A DNA stretch of 64,000 bases from Humulus lupulus (Eukaryota; Streptophyta; Magnoliopsida; Rosales; Cannabaceae): assembly GCF_963169125.1 (NCBI RefSeq), contig NC_084796.1:211857948-211921947 (forward strand), in the 5' to 3' direction. The notes beneath the pieces were generated by a model, which did no database searches, was not told the DNA's origin, and saw nothing but the letters and a program-made list of their open reading frames with translations. Shown one piece after another: positions 35,369 through 45,825 of the stretch; the first letter of the stretch is position 1; every line of letters begins with the position of its first letter. A program made the position numbers and the translations under genes.

Positions 35369-35494
35369 CTTGCAAAAACCAGTGATGATAACTTTATCAC
35401 CATCTTCTAGGAATTTACGGGTTGCCCCTTTCAATGAGAGTGACTTCTGTCCATTCCATGACAACTCTAACAAGCATCCCAAGGACTTTGGCTC
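35369..35494 (-). pseudogene. FAH: captured exon of fumarylacetoacetase
   Basis: The exon follows an AAACAG acceptor and ends TGCAAG before GTTCTT. It encodes EPKSLGCLLELSWNGQKSL, then SLKGATRKFLEDGDKVIITG and FCK. This is the C-terminal part of fumarylacetoacetase, where the family reads GCLLELxWNGQ...TTRKFLEDGDEV. The enzyme splits fumarylacetoacetate at the last step of tyrosine breakdown. The metal-binding catalytic centre is upstream and absent here. The frame is open and the splice sites are kept. I first considered translation initiation factor IF3 because of the FLEDGDKV words, but the GCLLELSWNGQ block fixes the assignment. Confidence 0.85.
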
Positions 35495-36503
35495 CTGTTT
35501 GGACATACAACATTCAGTAGTTCTATTCATACTAGGTAAGAGAGCATTCAATAGGAAACTGAACAAGGAGAATAAAATGTTTCAATAAAATAAATAGGAC
35601 TATTGATGATTAGTCAGAACAGCAAAGTAATAACTTGAAAATCAAGTGAGTACAACAAAAAAATAAAAATAAATAACAAATAACAAATAAGAATGCACAC
35701 ATTTCACAATTTTAAGAAGTATTTCAGCAAATACATCCTATGCTTCAAATATCTTTTGCAGGAGTGTACTGAAAACAAAAAGTAGAGGACTTAGACTCTT
35801 AGTATTAGAAACAAAGTACTAAGCAACCATACACTTGATATGATCTAGAGTAAGAAGGTAACATAAAAATTAACATTGGCCAATCCCCTCAAAGATATTG
35901 GAAAATACTTAAAAGCATTGATACTTGTTAATTGCCAATCAAAAACAATGTCTGCAACTATTCTTTTACCAAAAATAAGTATGAGAGTACATAATAGGTA
36001 GACTAAGCCATTGTCAATTTGTCATACAAATAAAATGAAGAGAAATAGATCAATGGTGCTGAGAGAAACATGTATTTTGGTGATTCAAGCTTATAGACAA
36101 AATAATGATGGCCACATACCAGTAGTATATACAGTAGAAGAAGCCAATACAACATGCCAACTCATATATACATATATTGCAAGGGAACAATACTGTGGAA
36201 TCAGTAATAGAAGAAATCGAAGAAACAATATGAAAGAAGAACTTCGAAAGATCATCAGAAAATCAACAAAAAAATGCAATACTTTATGTGCTGTCATTTC
36301 AGTTTAAGCACAGGGGCACTATCACGGTTGATATTATCAGATGATTCATTTTTGTGTTATGTGCTGTCATTTCAGTATAATCAGTTAGTAATGCCACTGA
36401 TTCAGAGACTGCAGTATAGTCTAAGGAAAAGTATAATACATTAATAACTTTTCAAATAAAGTAGTTGAAAATAATAAATAGCTTCTGTAACATATAACCC
36501 ACC

Positions 36504-38314
36504 CGTGGAGCCATCCAAAGCAAGAGTATCAATACAGTGCCGGATAGAATCGCATATGTTTGCCAAAGCCCAAGAAGCAGTTATTCGCACCTGAAACAAC
36601 AAACGTACAGGAAAATATTACTCCCTTATGAACAAATTAGAGAGCAGGGTTATTATAAAAACTGAAAGTAAAAGAGAAATAGCGATATTGAGGGGTCGCG
36701 GGTATTAATCTCCACTGCGTGAAACAGTTTGTTCAGGATCTCTGCACTATACCATTTAAGTTTCTAGTAATTCTTCTGTCTATATTTCGAGCTCAAAGAA
36801 ACATGAAAGCATGAAAAAAAATTTAAAATCACCTCTGGAGAACTTCAGGAAAACATGAAATGACACCAATGGCTTGACAAGAAGCTGATCTAACTGAAGG
36901 CACCTCGTCTTGTTTGGCTACATTAATCTGCAAAGTCTCTTAGTTATAATGCATAAACTTGTCTGCAAATAATTAATTTCCAAGAGAAACAAGTCAAAAA
37001 CACATAATCAATGCTTACCGCGGCCGAAATAATGAAATCATGTTTCTCCTTCGCAAGAGAGAAGAATACAGAGGAAGTTATGCCCGCAAAACATGTTACT
37101 GATGCAGCTCTCACCTTGCAGAACACATAGAGGTGGTTCAGAAGTAACTACAGACACTTAAAAGTCCAAGCTAAATTAATAAAACGAAACTTCAGGGGGC
37201 TTATAATCAATCTTTAAAAATCCTACCTAAATTAATAAACCTAAACTTCTGTCAATTCTTGATAATTAATATTACAAGGGTTCTTAAACAGATTAACACT
37301 TTGCAGAGAAAGAAAAAAGAATGATAATGAATTGTCTTTTCTTAGTTACTTTATACTTAATGATATCAGGTCAATGTTAATCAACCACTGCAGAAGCATA
37401 ACGCAGAATCAATGGAAAATGCTTGAGCAGATACTACTCAGATCTTCTATTCGCTTCTATTTTATCTTTCATAAACTGTATAACTAGATCCAATTACAAT
37501 GACAGATAGCCACTTTCTCAATTACAGCTAATTAACAAAAACACATACCCTAATACACACTCATGCCCTCACTTGACACGAGATAAATAACTACAATTAT
37601 AATAGAAAAATGTATTCAGAATTATATAATATCTATAGCAAAAAATAGCTAATTCCACCATTGAAAACCTGATACATCAACACAAGCATACAAATAGTAA
37701 ATCCAAGATTCCAAATACAAAGTACTTCAAGCAATGCCTAGATTCTTGACAAGAGAATAATTTCTGACAACCATAAAGCATGGTATTTCCAAACTAACTA
37801 ATAGGTTACCTGGAGAGCCTCTAAGCATACTGTGTGATTGTTTACTTTTTCCAAGTAATGAAACAAAGTAAGAAGAACACCTGGCTTCTTTTCAGCCTCA
37901 ATAAAACCTGTAAGAAAGCCAATAATTAATTTATAATATTAAATGAAACAAGGAGTTTTGTGTAAAACTCTTGAGCATACTTCTGACAATATGAAATATT
38001 AGCACTTGACCATCCTCATGGCATGAAATAATACTCACCTTCATTCATCTCTTTAAGAAGCACTTCTTTAACTTGCGTTGAGGATGGTGAGATAGTGAAA
38101 CTTGCTGTCAAACAACTAAAAGAAGCAGTCTGTTGAAAAGAAAAGTATCACTAAGGCGTGCAATGAAGTGAATAAAATTATGTAATTGTTATAATCAGAG
38201 AGGGAACCATACCAGTAGACCTGTCTGGTCATTTCTGAAAGGGAAACCGACTTCAATCCTTTTTTTATGGATGTTATAACTGTTGGCAACAGTTCAATAG
38301 TCATTCTTGAATAT
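36504..38314 (-). pseudogene. captured multi-exon segment of a HEATR6-like HEAT-repeat protein
   Basis: Six consecutive exons with AG and GT borders lie at about 38,221-38,314, 38,039-38,129, 37,810-37,907, 37,019-37,114, 36,833-36,927 and 36,504-36,590. They read, in order, MTIELLPTVITSIKKGL, SFSCLTASFTISPSSTQVK, FIEAEKKPGVLLTLFHYLEK, VRAASVTCFAGITSSVFFSL, VPSVRSASCQAIGVISCFPE and VRITASWALANICDSIRHC. These are alpha-helical HEAT repeats, and the last three have the VR(A/S)A...GI/NL signatures. The set resembles plant relatives of HEATR6, which are uncharacterised ARM/HEAT proteins. Exon order and introns are preserved, so genomic DNA rather than mRNA was captured. It is the largest captured piece and sits nearest the right end, where transcription on this strand would begin. 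Confidence 0.65.
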
Positions 38315-38639
38315 CTGTAATACAAAATAGTCAGCAGTCAATCTCATTTCACAAATTTCACAAATTGGCGACAAAAAGGAATTTTCTGCTCAGTAGTAAA
38401 ACACTGAGTCCTACTCGAGCCATATGACAAATAGATCAAAAAGGGGATTTCATCAAATTTATAAAGCTTCTCAAGGAAGCTTCGATGTTCTTCAAGAACT
38501 CAGAAACCCAAGAACTAAAATTGGGATTTTGAGTCATTTTTTCACAACATTTCAACAAATCAGAGGTGAAATTGGTTAACCCAAAGCCTAGGCTATATCA
38601 AATCAACATAGAAATGCTAGTTCTACCTATATCAAATCA

Positions 38640-39175
38640 GAATGAAGAAGAGAGAGAAGAAAGGGAGCTAGAGAGAGAGCAAGGTAAAAGCATTTGGTGA
38701 TGGTGACGAGAACATTACCTGATTTCAATGTTCAAAGACAGTGGAAGGATCCATCCATCAACCTTTCTATCTCCACAGCGCTGACCTGCACTTTCCACCT
38801 AGTTCACCGACCTCACAAGTCTGATTTGGCCAAAGCCTCTAGGGAAGATCGTGCCTCCTATATCGCCTTCGAATGTGGTGTAGCCCTTCTCAGGATTTGT
38901 CTTTCGTTAAGGGGAGTGAGAGACCGAGAGAGATAGGTCCGGGAAATGAGACATGGGAAATGGGTATACCAGGAAGAGAAATAGAGAAGAAAATAAGACA
39001 CAGGAGAGTATACCAGGAAGAGAAAGAGAGAAGAAAATGAGGGAAATGGGTATACGAGAAATGGGTACACGGGAGTCTGCTGTAGAAAAAACTTAGAGTG
39101 ATTTGGCGCTATTTTATTTTCCCTTGCCGCCTGAAACTTTCCTAATATACAATAACTCTTTTTAAATAGTATTAT
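38640..39175 (-). other. right end of CACTA-2: possible promoter/leader and short tandem repeat
   Basis: Bases 38,930-39,070 hold about two copies of a purine-rich unit containing GGTATACCAGGAAGAGAAA and GAGAAGAAAAT. Minus-strand bases from 38,940 down to 38,700 are G+C-richer than the surroundings and end at a CAG/GTAATG donor-like site near 38,718. They could be a captured first exon or leader. An open frame on the opposite strand (38,694-38,936) matches nothing I know. Confidence 0.35.
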
Positions 39176-39214
39176 AATGATGTGTTATGGTAATGGGTGT
39201 TTGGTGTAGTGAAG

Positions 39215-39818
39215 GCTGCCACAATAATTTTTTATTTGTCAATCCTAATGTTGTAGCCAGTAAAGGAAGTTCATTCCAACATTGTGTGCAAAATTTGTTC
39301 CAAAGATGTTGTCAAGTAAAATGAAATTAACAACTTATGCTTGTCCCTTGAAACCATGGGTAAGTTCAAAAGTTTGTCATTGTCAGATAATTAGTACATA
39401 GATTATTTTTTGTCATTGGAGTTATATCTAGTATCATTTTTCTTATGCAGTGAGCATTGGATTATATTGGCGCCATATGCTTATTACACTTGTTGTTGTA
39501 ATCCATTGAACGCAATACATGAAATTTGTAAAGAAATTGTAGCAATAATTGTCAATGCTTCTAATATTTTCGTCACTAATCCGCCAAATTGTCTTGAGAT
39601 CCTAAATGAGCTAAGTTTTATGCAATTTCAAGTAAATAACCACATATTTAATTATTTTGTTCTGTATAATTCTTTAGAAAATATACATGTAATTTTACTG
39701 AGTTATTAATTTTTGCTTAACCTTTTATTTAAATTATAGTGTCGACAACAATAAATAATGTATCATGTGGATACTACATGATGAGTATGTTGAAGGACTT
39801 GATTGGACATACACGTTG
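39215..39818 (+). mobile_element. CACTA-3, middle surviving piece
   Basis: It resumes after the second AAG of the CACTA-2 target duplication. It holds the end of the element's Ulp1-like protease and parallels CACTA-1 from about 4,620. The match stops at CATACACG (39,811-39,818), where CACTA-1 continues CATCCACGACCTGG. The rest of CACTA-3 reappears at 62,335, beyond element F. Confidence 0.65.
39440..39811 (+). pseudogene. Ulp1-like (C48) protease C-terminal part, broken
   Basis: After a TTATGCAG acceptor near 39,450 the frame reads EHWIILAPYAYYTCCCNPLN, with the catalytic His in the HW pair. The family's Asp (in the xxDPL motif) is Asn here (CNPL). A second exon near 39,745 reads VSCGYYMMSMLKDLIGHT and keeps the nucleophile Cys in CGYY. 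Proteases of this type are encoded by many plant CACTA and Mutator-like elements. Their role in transposition is unclear. The two exons are separated by an intron-like stretch, and the gene is cut off at 39,818. Confidence 0.6.
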
Positions 39819-39984
39819 TTAGGTTGATTCTAGGTTAGTTTAGAGAACCATTTAAGATGTCATGGAAGTATTTTTACTTTAGTTTTATGCATATTTATGC
39901 TTGTTTCGCTCTTGTTTCGGGTTTTAATGGTCAAGTACATAATATGGAGTGAAATAAGAAGAAAGATGTTGGACGTGGCCTTCC
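39819..39984. other. unassigned filler between CACTA-3 and element F
   Basis: This 166-base stretch matches neither CACTA-1 nor the Tat elements by eye. It stands where the 3' part and right LTR of element F should be, and it probably arose during the deletion that removed them. Confidence 0.35.
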
Positions 39985-40910
39985 TCGTGTACTAAGGTGG
40001 CACTGATGGCTTTCTCTGAGATAGCCATGTAAAGAATGAGGGGTTCTTCGTCTACGGGCTTTGACAAGATAGGTGGGTTGGCCATGTATGCCTTTAGCTG
40101 CTGGAATGCATGTTCACAATCCTCTGTCCATTCAAACCTCTGACCCCCTCGAAGTATGTTAAAGAATGGGATGCACTTGTCAGTTACCTTAGAAACAAAG
40201 CGACTCAGGGCAGCAATCCTCCTTGTGAGGATTTGAACATCCTTATGCTTTCAAGGGGATGGCATATCGACCAGAGCTTTGATCTTCTTGAGGTTTGCCT
40301 CTATCCCCCGAGCACTGACAATGAAGCCTAGAAAATTTGTGGATGCTACTCCAAAAGTGCACTTTTGCGGATTTAGTTTCATCCCAAACCTATGAAGTAC
40401 TGAAAACACTTCTGCTCAGTCCTTTGCGTGGCTGGGGGTTGTTCTAGACTTGACCAACATGCCGTCTACATAAACCTCCACGAGCCTTTGGTAGGTGGCA
40501 CCAACATTCTTCAGCCCGAAAGGCATTACTTTGTAGCAGTAAACTCCTTTATTGGTTCGGAAGCTGGTATGTTCTTGATTCGCGACATGCATGGAAATAT
40601 GATTATATCCCAAGTATGCGTCCATGAATGGCAAGAGCTCGTACCCAGAGGTGGTGTCGACCATCTGGTCTATCTCCGGTAGCAGGAAACAGTCCTTAGG
40701 GCATGCTTTATTGAGGTTGGAGAAGTCTATGCATGTCCTACATTTGCCATTTGGCTTTGGCATGAAGACCGGATTGGATACCCACTTGGGAAATTGGGCA
40801 TCTCGAATGAATCTATTTGCAAGTAGCTTTTCCACCTCCATCTTCAAAGCCTCGGCCCTGGTCTGGTCAAAAGTCCTCTGCTTCTATTGAATCATAGCGT
40901 CGTTTGGATC
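39985..40910 (-). pseudogene. reverse transcriptase and partial RNase H of element F
   Basis: The RT fingers and palm are open over 40,416-40,847 (minus): EVEKLLANRFIRDAQFPKWV, PNGKCRTCIDFSNLNKACPK, YELLPFMDAYLGYNHI and CYKVMPFGLKNVGATYQRL. The catalytic strand reads VYVDGMLVKS: the second Asp of the YVDD motif is Gly, which should abolish polymerisation. Between the ATYQRL block and VYVDG the usual dozen-odd residues are missing. The connection/RNase H entry (RFEWTEDCEHAFQQLKAY) lies near 40,100, in another frame. The sequence ends near 39,985 inside RNase H. Confidence 0.75.
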
Positions 40911-41500
40911 GACATTTAAGGCATGACAAATGAGACCAGGAAAAAACATCCTAATTTTCTTGGAGAAAGCTCATCAATTCTTCTCAAACTTCTGCCTTCA
41001 GATTTTTCTCGACCTTGGTCTTCGTTTTGGGGAAGGAGGCATCGAGGGACACTTCCTCGACCTCCTCCATGGTTTTGATAGCCCTCTCTTCCTGAACTCA
41101 CGGGTCTAACTCATTGGTTTCATCAACTCGACCAAGATGCACATCCTCCTCTCCGAGAGGGGGAAATTCGGGGGCTAACACCTCAATAACAATTATTGGT
41201 TGCCTAAGGGACACATTGTAGCATTACCTTGACTCTTTTTGGTCTCCTCGAACCGTTTCGATCCCCGACTCCGTGGGGAACTTCATGCACATGTGTTGAA
41301 TGGAGATAACTGACCGAACTCCACTGAGTTCGGACGCCCCAAAGTGGCGTTATACGCCGAGGAGAAATCCACTACCACGAATGTGAAATACTTAAAGGCC
41401 TAGCGAGGTGCATCTCCAAGTGTCACGGGCAACTTGATTTGGCGAAGATGGGACTATCACGGTCAGTTCCTATGCCTGTCATGATCCATACCGAGCGTAC
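40911..41500 (-). pseudogene. protease/linker region of element F, degraded
   Basis: By position between the gag zinc knuckle and RT this must be the protease and linker. Short readable pieces on the minus strand (for example an acidic EEVEEVSLDASFPKTK stretch near 41,030-41,080) match the RT-proximal linker of Tat polyproteins. I cannot make out the DxGS/T active-site loop. Confidence 0.4.
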
Positions 41501-42086
41501 TAGCGGGGGTGTCCCAACTTGATGAGGTTTTCGATCTTGTCTTTGAGTTGGTGGCACTCGTTGGTATGGTGCCCCCACATCGTTATGAAAACAAAAAAGT
41601 ATTTTTGGATCTCGATTTTCTCGGTCTCTTCAAATGGGTTGTGGCTTCCAATAATGGACGTACAGTTCTGTGGCCACATAAATTTTCTCCTGAGAATCCA
41701 CTCAGTCAGTGTACTCAGAGTATTGCAAGACATACTTCCCATCAGGGGCAGTTCCCTGTAGATTCTGCGATGTCCCATTTCCTTTAGGCTTTCTGCCCTT
41801 GCCCTTGCCCCCGCATCTACTATTGATGAGGGTCTGACTGGGTGCAGCAAACTGGGATGGAGTAGCAACTCCAGCACTGTATGCAGGCAGATCAGTATTA
41901 TATCCAATAGGCACTGCTCCATATCCCGTTAGAGATGCACTAAAACCAGCGGTTGACACAACACTAAAGCCAGGTGGCGGGACGCTTTGACTGGACTGGG
42001 CTTCCGCTATAATTGGTTGGACGAGAGCATAGGGTGGATACTGGGTCCATGAATTCCCCAATCTGAGTGTCTTCCCAGCTTATATA
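41500..42086 (-). pseudogene. gag C-terminal part of element F
   Basis: On the minus strand a Pro/Ser/Ala-rich linker (42,061 down to about 41,790) leads to a second segment in a shifted frame. That segment ends GHHTNECHQLKDKIENLIKL near 41,510-41,570. This is the second half of the Tat-type gag zinc knuckle followed by its conserved helix. The expected CxxH half is mutated or lost (an ITMWGHH stretch stands in its place). The piece is cut on its upstream side by solo LTR D, and gag resumes at 47,296. Confidence 0.6.
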
Positions 42087-42381
42087 TGTAACGTCCCAAA
42101 TTACCTAATAAGGCCTTGATTAGGGGGCCAGGATGGAAAATTATGGGAATTTCATGTTTATGCGTTATATATGCAAGTAATTCTGTGATTATGTGAGTTA
42201 TATTATAATATGACTTGATATGCATGTTTAGGTGTATTAAATAAGCATGTGGGCCTGTTTCTTATTAGAACGGTAATTTTTTTAATTTGGTCCATTATGG
42301 ATATATTTGGCATATACGTGATATATGTGCGAGACCACATTATTATGTGGATACAACTGGGTTACTCGGCACGAGGCGATC

Positions 42382-44947
42382 TATAATACCCTACTTCCTT
42401 AGAGTCGTTACCAAGTGATTTATAAATGTGCCATTAGCTCGCTAATCAAGGTTTAAGATTAGAAAGTGTGTTCGGATAAAAATAAAGACTCATTTAACAA
42501 ACATTAAGTATAAAGAGTTGGTATTTTATTGAAATTCGTAAAAAATATTACATTGGGATCCCAAAAAACTGTTTTGAAATACATTTACAACCCAAAATAC
42601 AGTACAGTCAACCTAAGCGACAAAACCAAACGTTTACCACGTGTTCCTTAAAATAACTCCAGCCGTGGTTGCCAAGTAGGCCAAACATGTACACACCACT
42701 CCATGCCCTCTAACTCATGGCTATAAGATCCAGATTCCTTGCTCTTACCTGCACCACAGAGCACCCATGAGCCGAGGCCCAGCAAGAGAACTTCAAGCAC
42801 TAAATACAATAAAAATATATCTCACAACTCATATTTAATCAGAGCAACAAACAGATACCAGATCTTACTAGCATGTTAAACAACACAACATCTAGACTAG
42901 CTCAAAATCACAATGGCATAACAGCCTAATAGTACAGCAGTGCAATCACACATTAGCACTATAACACGACAACATAATAGTACAACGGTATATTCACACA
43001 GCAGCTCAATACTACAACAGCATATAACAAAGCAACCAACAAGCTAAACACATAGTGGCCATGCCGTCCGAAGCGCTTTACCAGACCCTGGGTTCGCGGT
43101 CTGCACCGAGGGGATGAATACAGCATCCTAGGAGGGTCTCGCCCTAACAGCTTGCACTCCATGTGCTCAACACTGTTTCTGGCACCTTGTCATTCTCGAC
43201 TTTGTACTCTGCGTGCTTTACACCGATCCCGGCCCCTTTCCGCTTCCGGCTCTTGCCGCTTCTGGCCCCTGCCTCTCCCGACTTTTGCTGATTTTGACTC
43301 TTCCTGCTCCCGGCCCTTGCCTCTCCTAGCTTTTACTGATTCCAACTCTTGCCGCTCCCGGCCCTTGCCTCTCCCAACTTTTCTGATTCCAACTCTTGCC
43401 GCTCCCGGCTCTTGCCGACCAGTCATAATCACACGTATGACATAACAAATATAAAACAATACATGCAGTACAACACACCACATAGCTCTATGAGTACAAA
43501 CAGTTCTCTTACCTGGTGTCCCGAGCTGACAATCCAAAGTGATCCCGAGCACGATCCTAATCTCGAGCCTGAGCAGTAATACCTAGTCATAACGCATCAA
43601 CAATAGCCATCCATCAAGTTCTAATCCATTAAATAACTTTGGGTTGCATTTCTAGTCTCTGGGACCTTGGATTCTACCAATCCGGATGGTAAAATCCTTC
43701 CTGAGCCTTAACATTTGAGTTCCTAAACCTAAAACCCTCAAATGGCCAACATCAGACACTTGAGCCACGGCCCAGCCCCTTAAGGGTCGCGGTGCGTTCA
43801 AGTTAGAGGCAAAAGCCTCACTGATTGAGGGACACGGGCCACGACATTCCCTTCCTTAGGCCACGGCGCGCCTAGCTGGCAGAGGCTTCCCAGCCTCTTC
43901 GAACACACGGGTCGCGGCGCCTAAAGAACAGGGTCGTGGCTCAAGCCTAAAACCCAGAAATCCCACCATTTTCTACATTTTTCCTGAACTCAATTCACCA
44001 AAATTCCACCCTAAACATGAAATACAACCTTAACTAAGTCTCTCAAGTATTCCCAAGTACCTTAAACAACATCACCATAATAATAGCTAAATCAAAACTC
44101 CATCACAACCCCAAAATTCAAACCTTGAGTTTGCAACTCAAGAACATCAATATCAAACTGATAATTCAGCAGAGAAGCATATGAATTCACTTACCCTATC
44201 TGGCAATGATAACCCTGAACCAATCCTCAGCTGATCCCAGCTTGATTCTTCAATCTCCAAGTTTCCACACCTTAGAGTCTCAGCTAGTTCCTCAAAGAAT
44301 TCCCCTTAGCTCCAAGAACACCAAATGGAGAGAAAAAGGAAAACGTTAAGGGAGTTCTTTCTATTCGGGTGGTAACTACTATCTAAAGCCATCCAAACTT
44401 ATCCCCAAGTGAAAAGTCCATAATGCCCTCTAGACATAACCCTATCCTGTAACAGCCCCAAGGGCTAAATCGTCATTTCCCACGTTCCTTTAGTTCCTCA
44501 AGTGTTCCTAATAAATTCCCATCTAATCCTGACATGTCTAAACCATTACTAAACTACCACCCGTTACTCAATAAATCCCAAACTCATATTATATCCCAAA
44601 AATACCCCTAGGCTCCTCCCGAGTCGGATATCTAACCCCGTTGTGACTTTCTAGCTAAATTTCTCCCTAGGATCATCTCGGATCACACATCTCAAATATA
44701 TATCCCCATAACACTGGGATCTCACTCACAACACATGCATATTTACATTTATGCCCCCAACGGGCCAAAGTTACAAACACGCCCCTGTTCACAAAAATGG
44801 GCCTACATGCATATTTCATACACACAATCATGCATGTCCAATCACATAATTACGAAATTCATATAATATCATAATTATATCTATTATTGCCCTACTGACA
44901 CACTAATCAAGGCCCTAAGCCTTATTAGCAAATTTTGGGACGCTACA
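42382..44947 (-). mobile_element. solo LTR E of the Tekay-like family, inside D
   Basis: It starts TATAATACCC and ends GGGACGCTACA, decayed forms of the family ends, with a perfect 5-base duplication CGATC (42,377-42,381 and 44,948-44,952). Length is 2,566 bases, in opposite orientation to D. It has TTGGGATCCCAAA at 42,556, CTTACCTGCACC at 42,747, a minisatellite at 43,210-43,430 and a G+C-rich island at 43,755-43,935. This is the deepest level of the nest. Confidence 0.85.
43205..43430. repeat. G+C-rich minisatellite in solo LTR E
   Basis: Words of the type CCCGGCTCTTGCCG / CCCGGCCCTTGCCTCTCC recur about eight times. They are grouped in a longer period of about 60 bases that also contains CTTTTACTGATTCCAACTC. 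The reverse complement (CGGCAAGAGCCGGG) is the unit of the array at 53,480-53,610 in solo LTR I. Confidence 0.8.
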
Positions 44948-45654
44948 CGATCCTAGGGCGCAAGCTAGTGGAAAGTCACAACGGGATTAATACTTGACTT
45001 GGGGTGAGTCAAGGGGTATTATGAGTATTTAGTACATTATCGGAATATTGGGTAACGGGAACGAATATTTGAGGATATGTTGGGAGTTAGTGAGATCAAG
45101 AGGAAATTCTGGGAATTTTGACTATTTTACCCTCGGGGGTGTTTTTAAAACCCCAAGCCTTGAGCTTCATGTAAGGTTACTTGAGTTTGAAGTAACCTGA
45201 TATACGTTCATTGCATTCATTGCATTTTTGAAGGAAACTCGAGTTTTAGGACACGGATTCAAGCAAGGTTAGAGTCATATCGATTCTAGGAAATATTAAA
45301 AGATTTTTAGCCAGAGGATTTACCGAGAAACAACATAAGCAGAGGTAATTTAAGCTTTGAATTTTCGAGTTTCTGTTTCCTAAAGTTTCGTATGTTTTGA
45401 ATTTGGATTTTATGTTTTGATGAGTTTTTGAGTTGTTTGAAACATGGGTTTTGATCGTTTTGGGCCATTGAGATGATTGGAAACTTTGTTTTTGGAATTT
45501 TGATATGTTTATGGAGGGTTTTGAAATGGGAAAATGGAGATTTTTGGCTAGGTTCTGGGTCTGGTCACAGACCTGTTCTTAGGTGTTGCAGCCACAGCTT
45601 GACGAAGAACAAGACATGGTTGATGGGTACTTAGGGTCGCGGCACCTGATAGGT

Positions 45655-45825
45655 GTAACGTCCTCCTAATCAATAAATGTTATACTATGTACTTTAAATT
45701 GTGTCAGACTTGCTAACCAAGTCATTAGGTTTAAAATGTGTAACTAAGGTTAATGTTAAGGGTTACGGTTAAAATTTTTGGTTAACTGAACCGTTGACTT
45801 TTATATAAAAAGTTTCATGTCGCCG
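45655..45825 (-). mobile_element. truncated piece of a Tekay-like LTR inside D
   Basis: TGTAACGTCCTCCTAATC at 45,655 opens about 170 bases that match the first 170 bases of solo LTRs A and B (ACTATGTACTTTAAAT, GTCAGACTTGCTAA, AACTAAGGTTAATGT). No matching right end follows. It is bracketed by two versions of one host stretch, AGCTTGACGAAGAAC...GGGTACTTAGGGTCGCGG before it and AGCTTGATGAAGAAG...GGGCATTTAGGGTTGCGG after it. That suggests an unequal exchange or template switch. Confidence 0.6.

Larger units (their letters stand above)
29084..39211 (-). mobile_element. CACTA-2, non-autonomous CACTA transposon carrying captured gene fragments
   Basis: It begins CACTAGAAGAAAAA and ends GGTGTTTGGTGTAGTG (reverse complement CACTACACCAAACACC). 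Both sides have AAG (29,081-29,083 and 39,212-39,214), a perfect 3-base duplication. Both ends have TAACAC/GTGTTA subterminal words. The length is 10,128 bases. I find no transposase. Instead it carries exons of at least six unrelated plant genes, all reading on the minus strand, most with matching splice acceptor and donor. CACTA elements are known to capture gene pieces (transduplication), and this is a rich example. The stretches not listed separately (29,920-31,600, 32,200-33,900, 34,700-35,350, 35,500-36,490) show AT-rich intron-like sequence and some unassigned exon-like bits. Confidence 0.85.

Noticed and set aside
35369..35494. Translation initiation factor IF3 fragment
   Set aside because: The words RKFLEDGDKV recall IF3, but the preceding GCLLELSWNGQ block and the ITGFCK end fit fumarylacetoacetase at every step and IF3 at none.
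36504..38314. An intact host HEAT-repeat gene with a CACTA element beside it
   Set aside because: The exons lie inside the CACTA ends, most of the expected protein is absent on both sides, and four unrelated gene pieces follow on the same strand.
38694..38936. An 80-codon + strand gene near the right end of CACTA-2
   Set aside because: No known family, no upstream signals, and it runs against the strand of all the captured exons; it is probably the shadow of a leader region.
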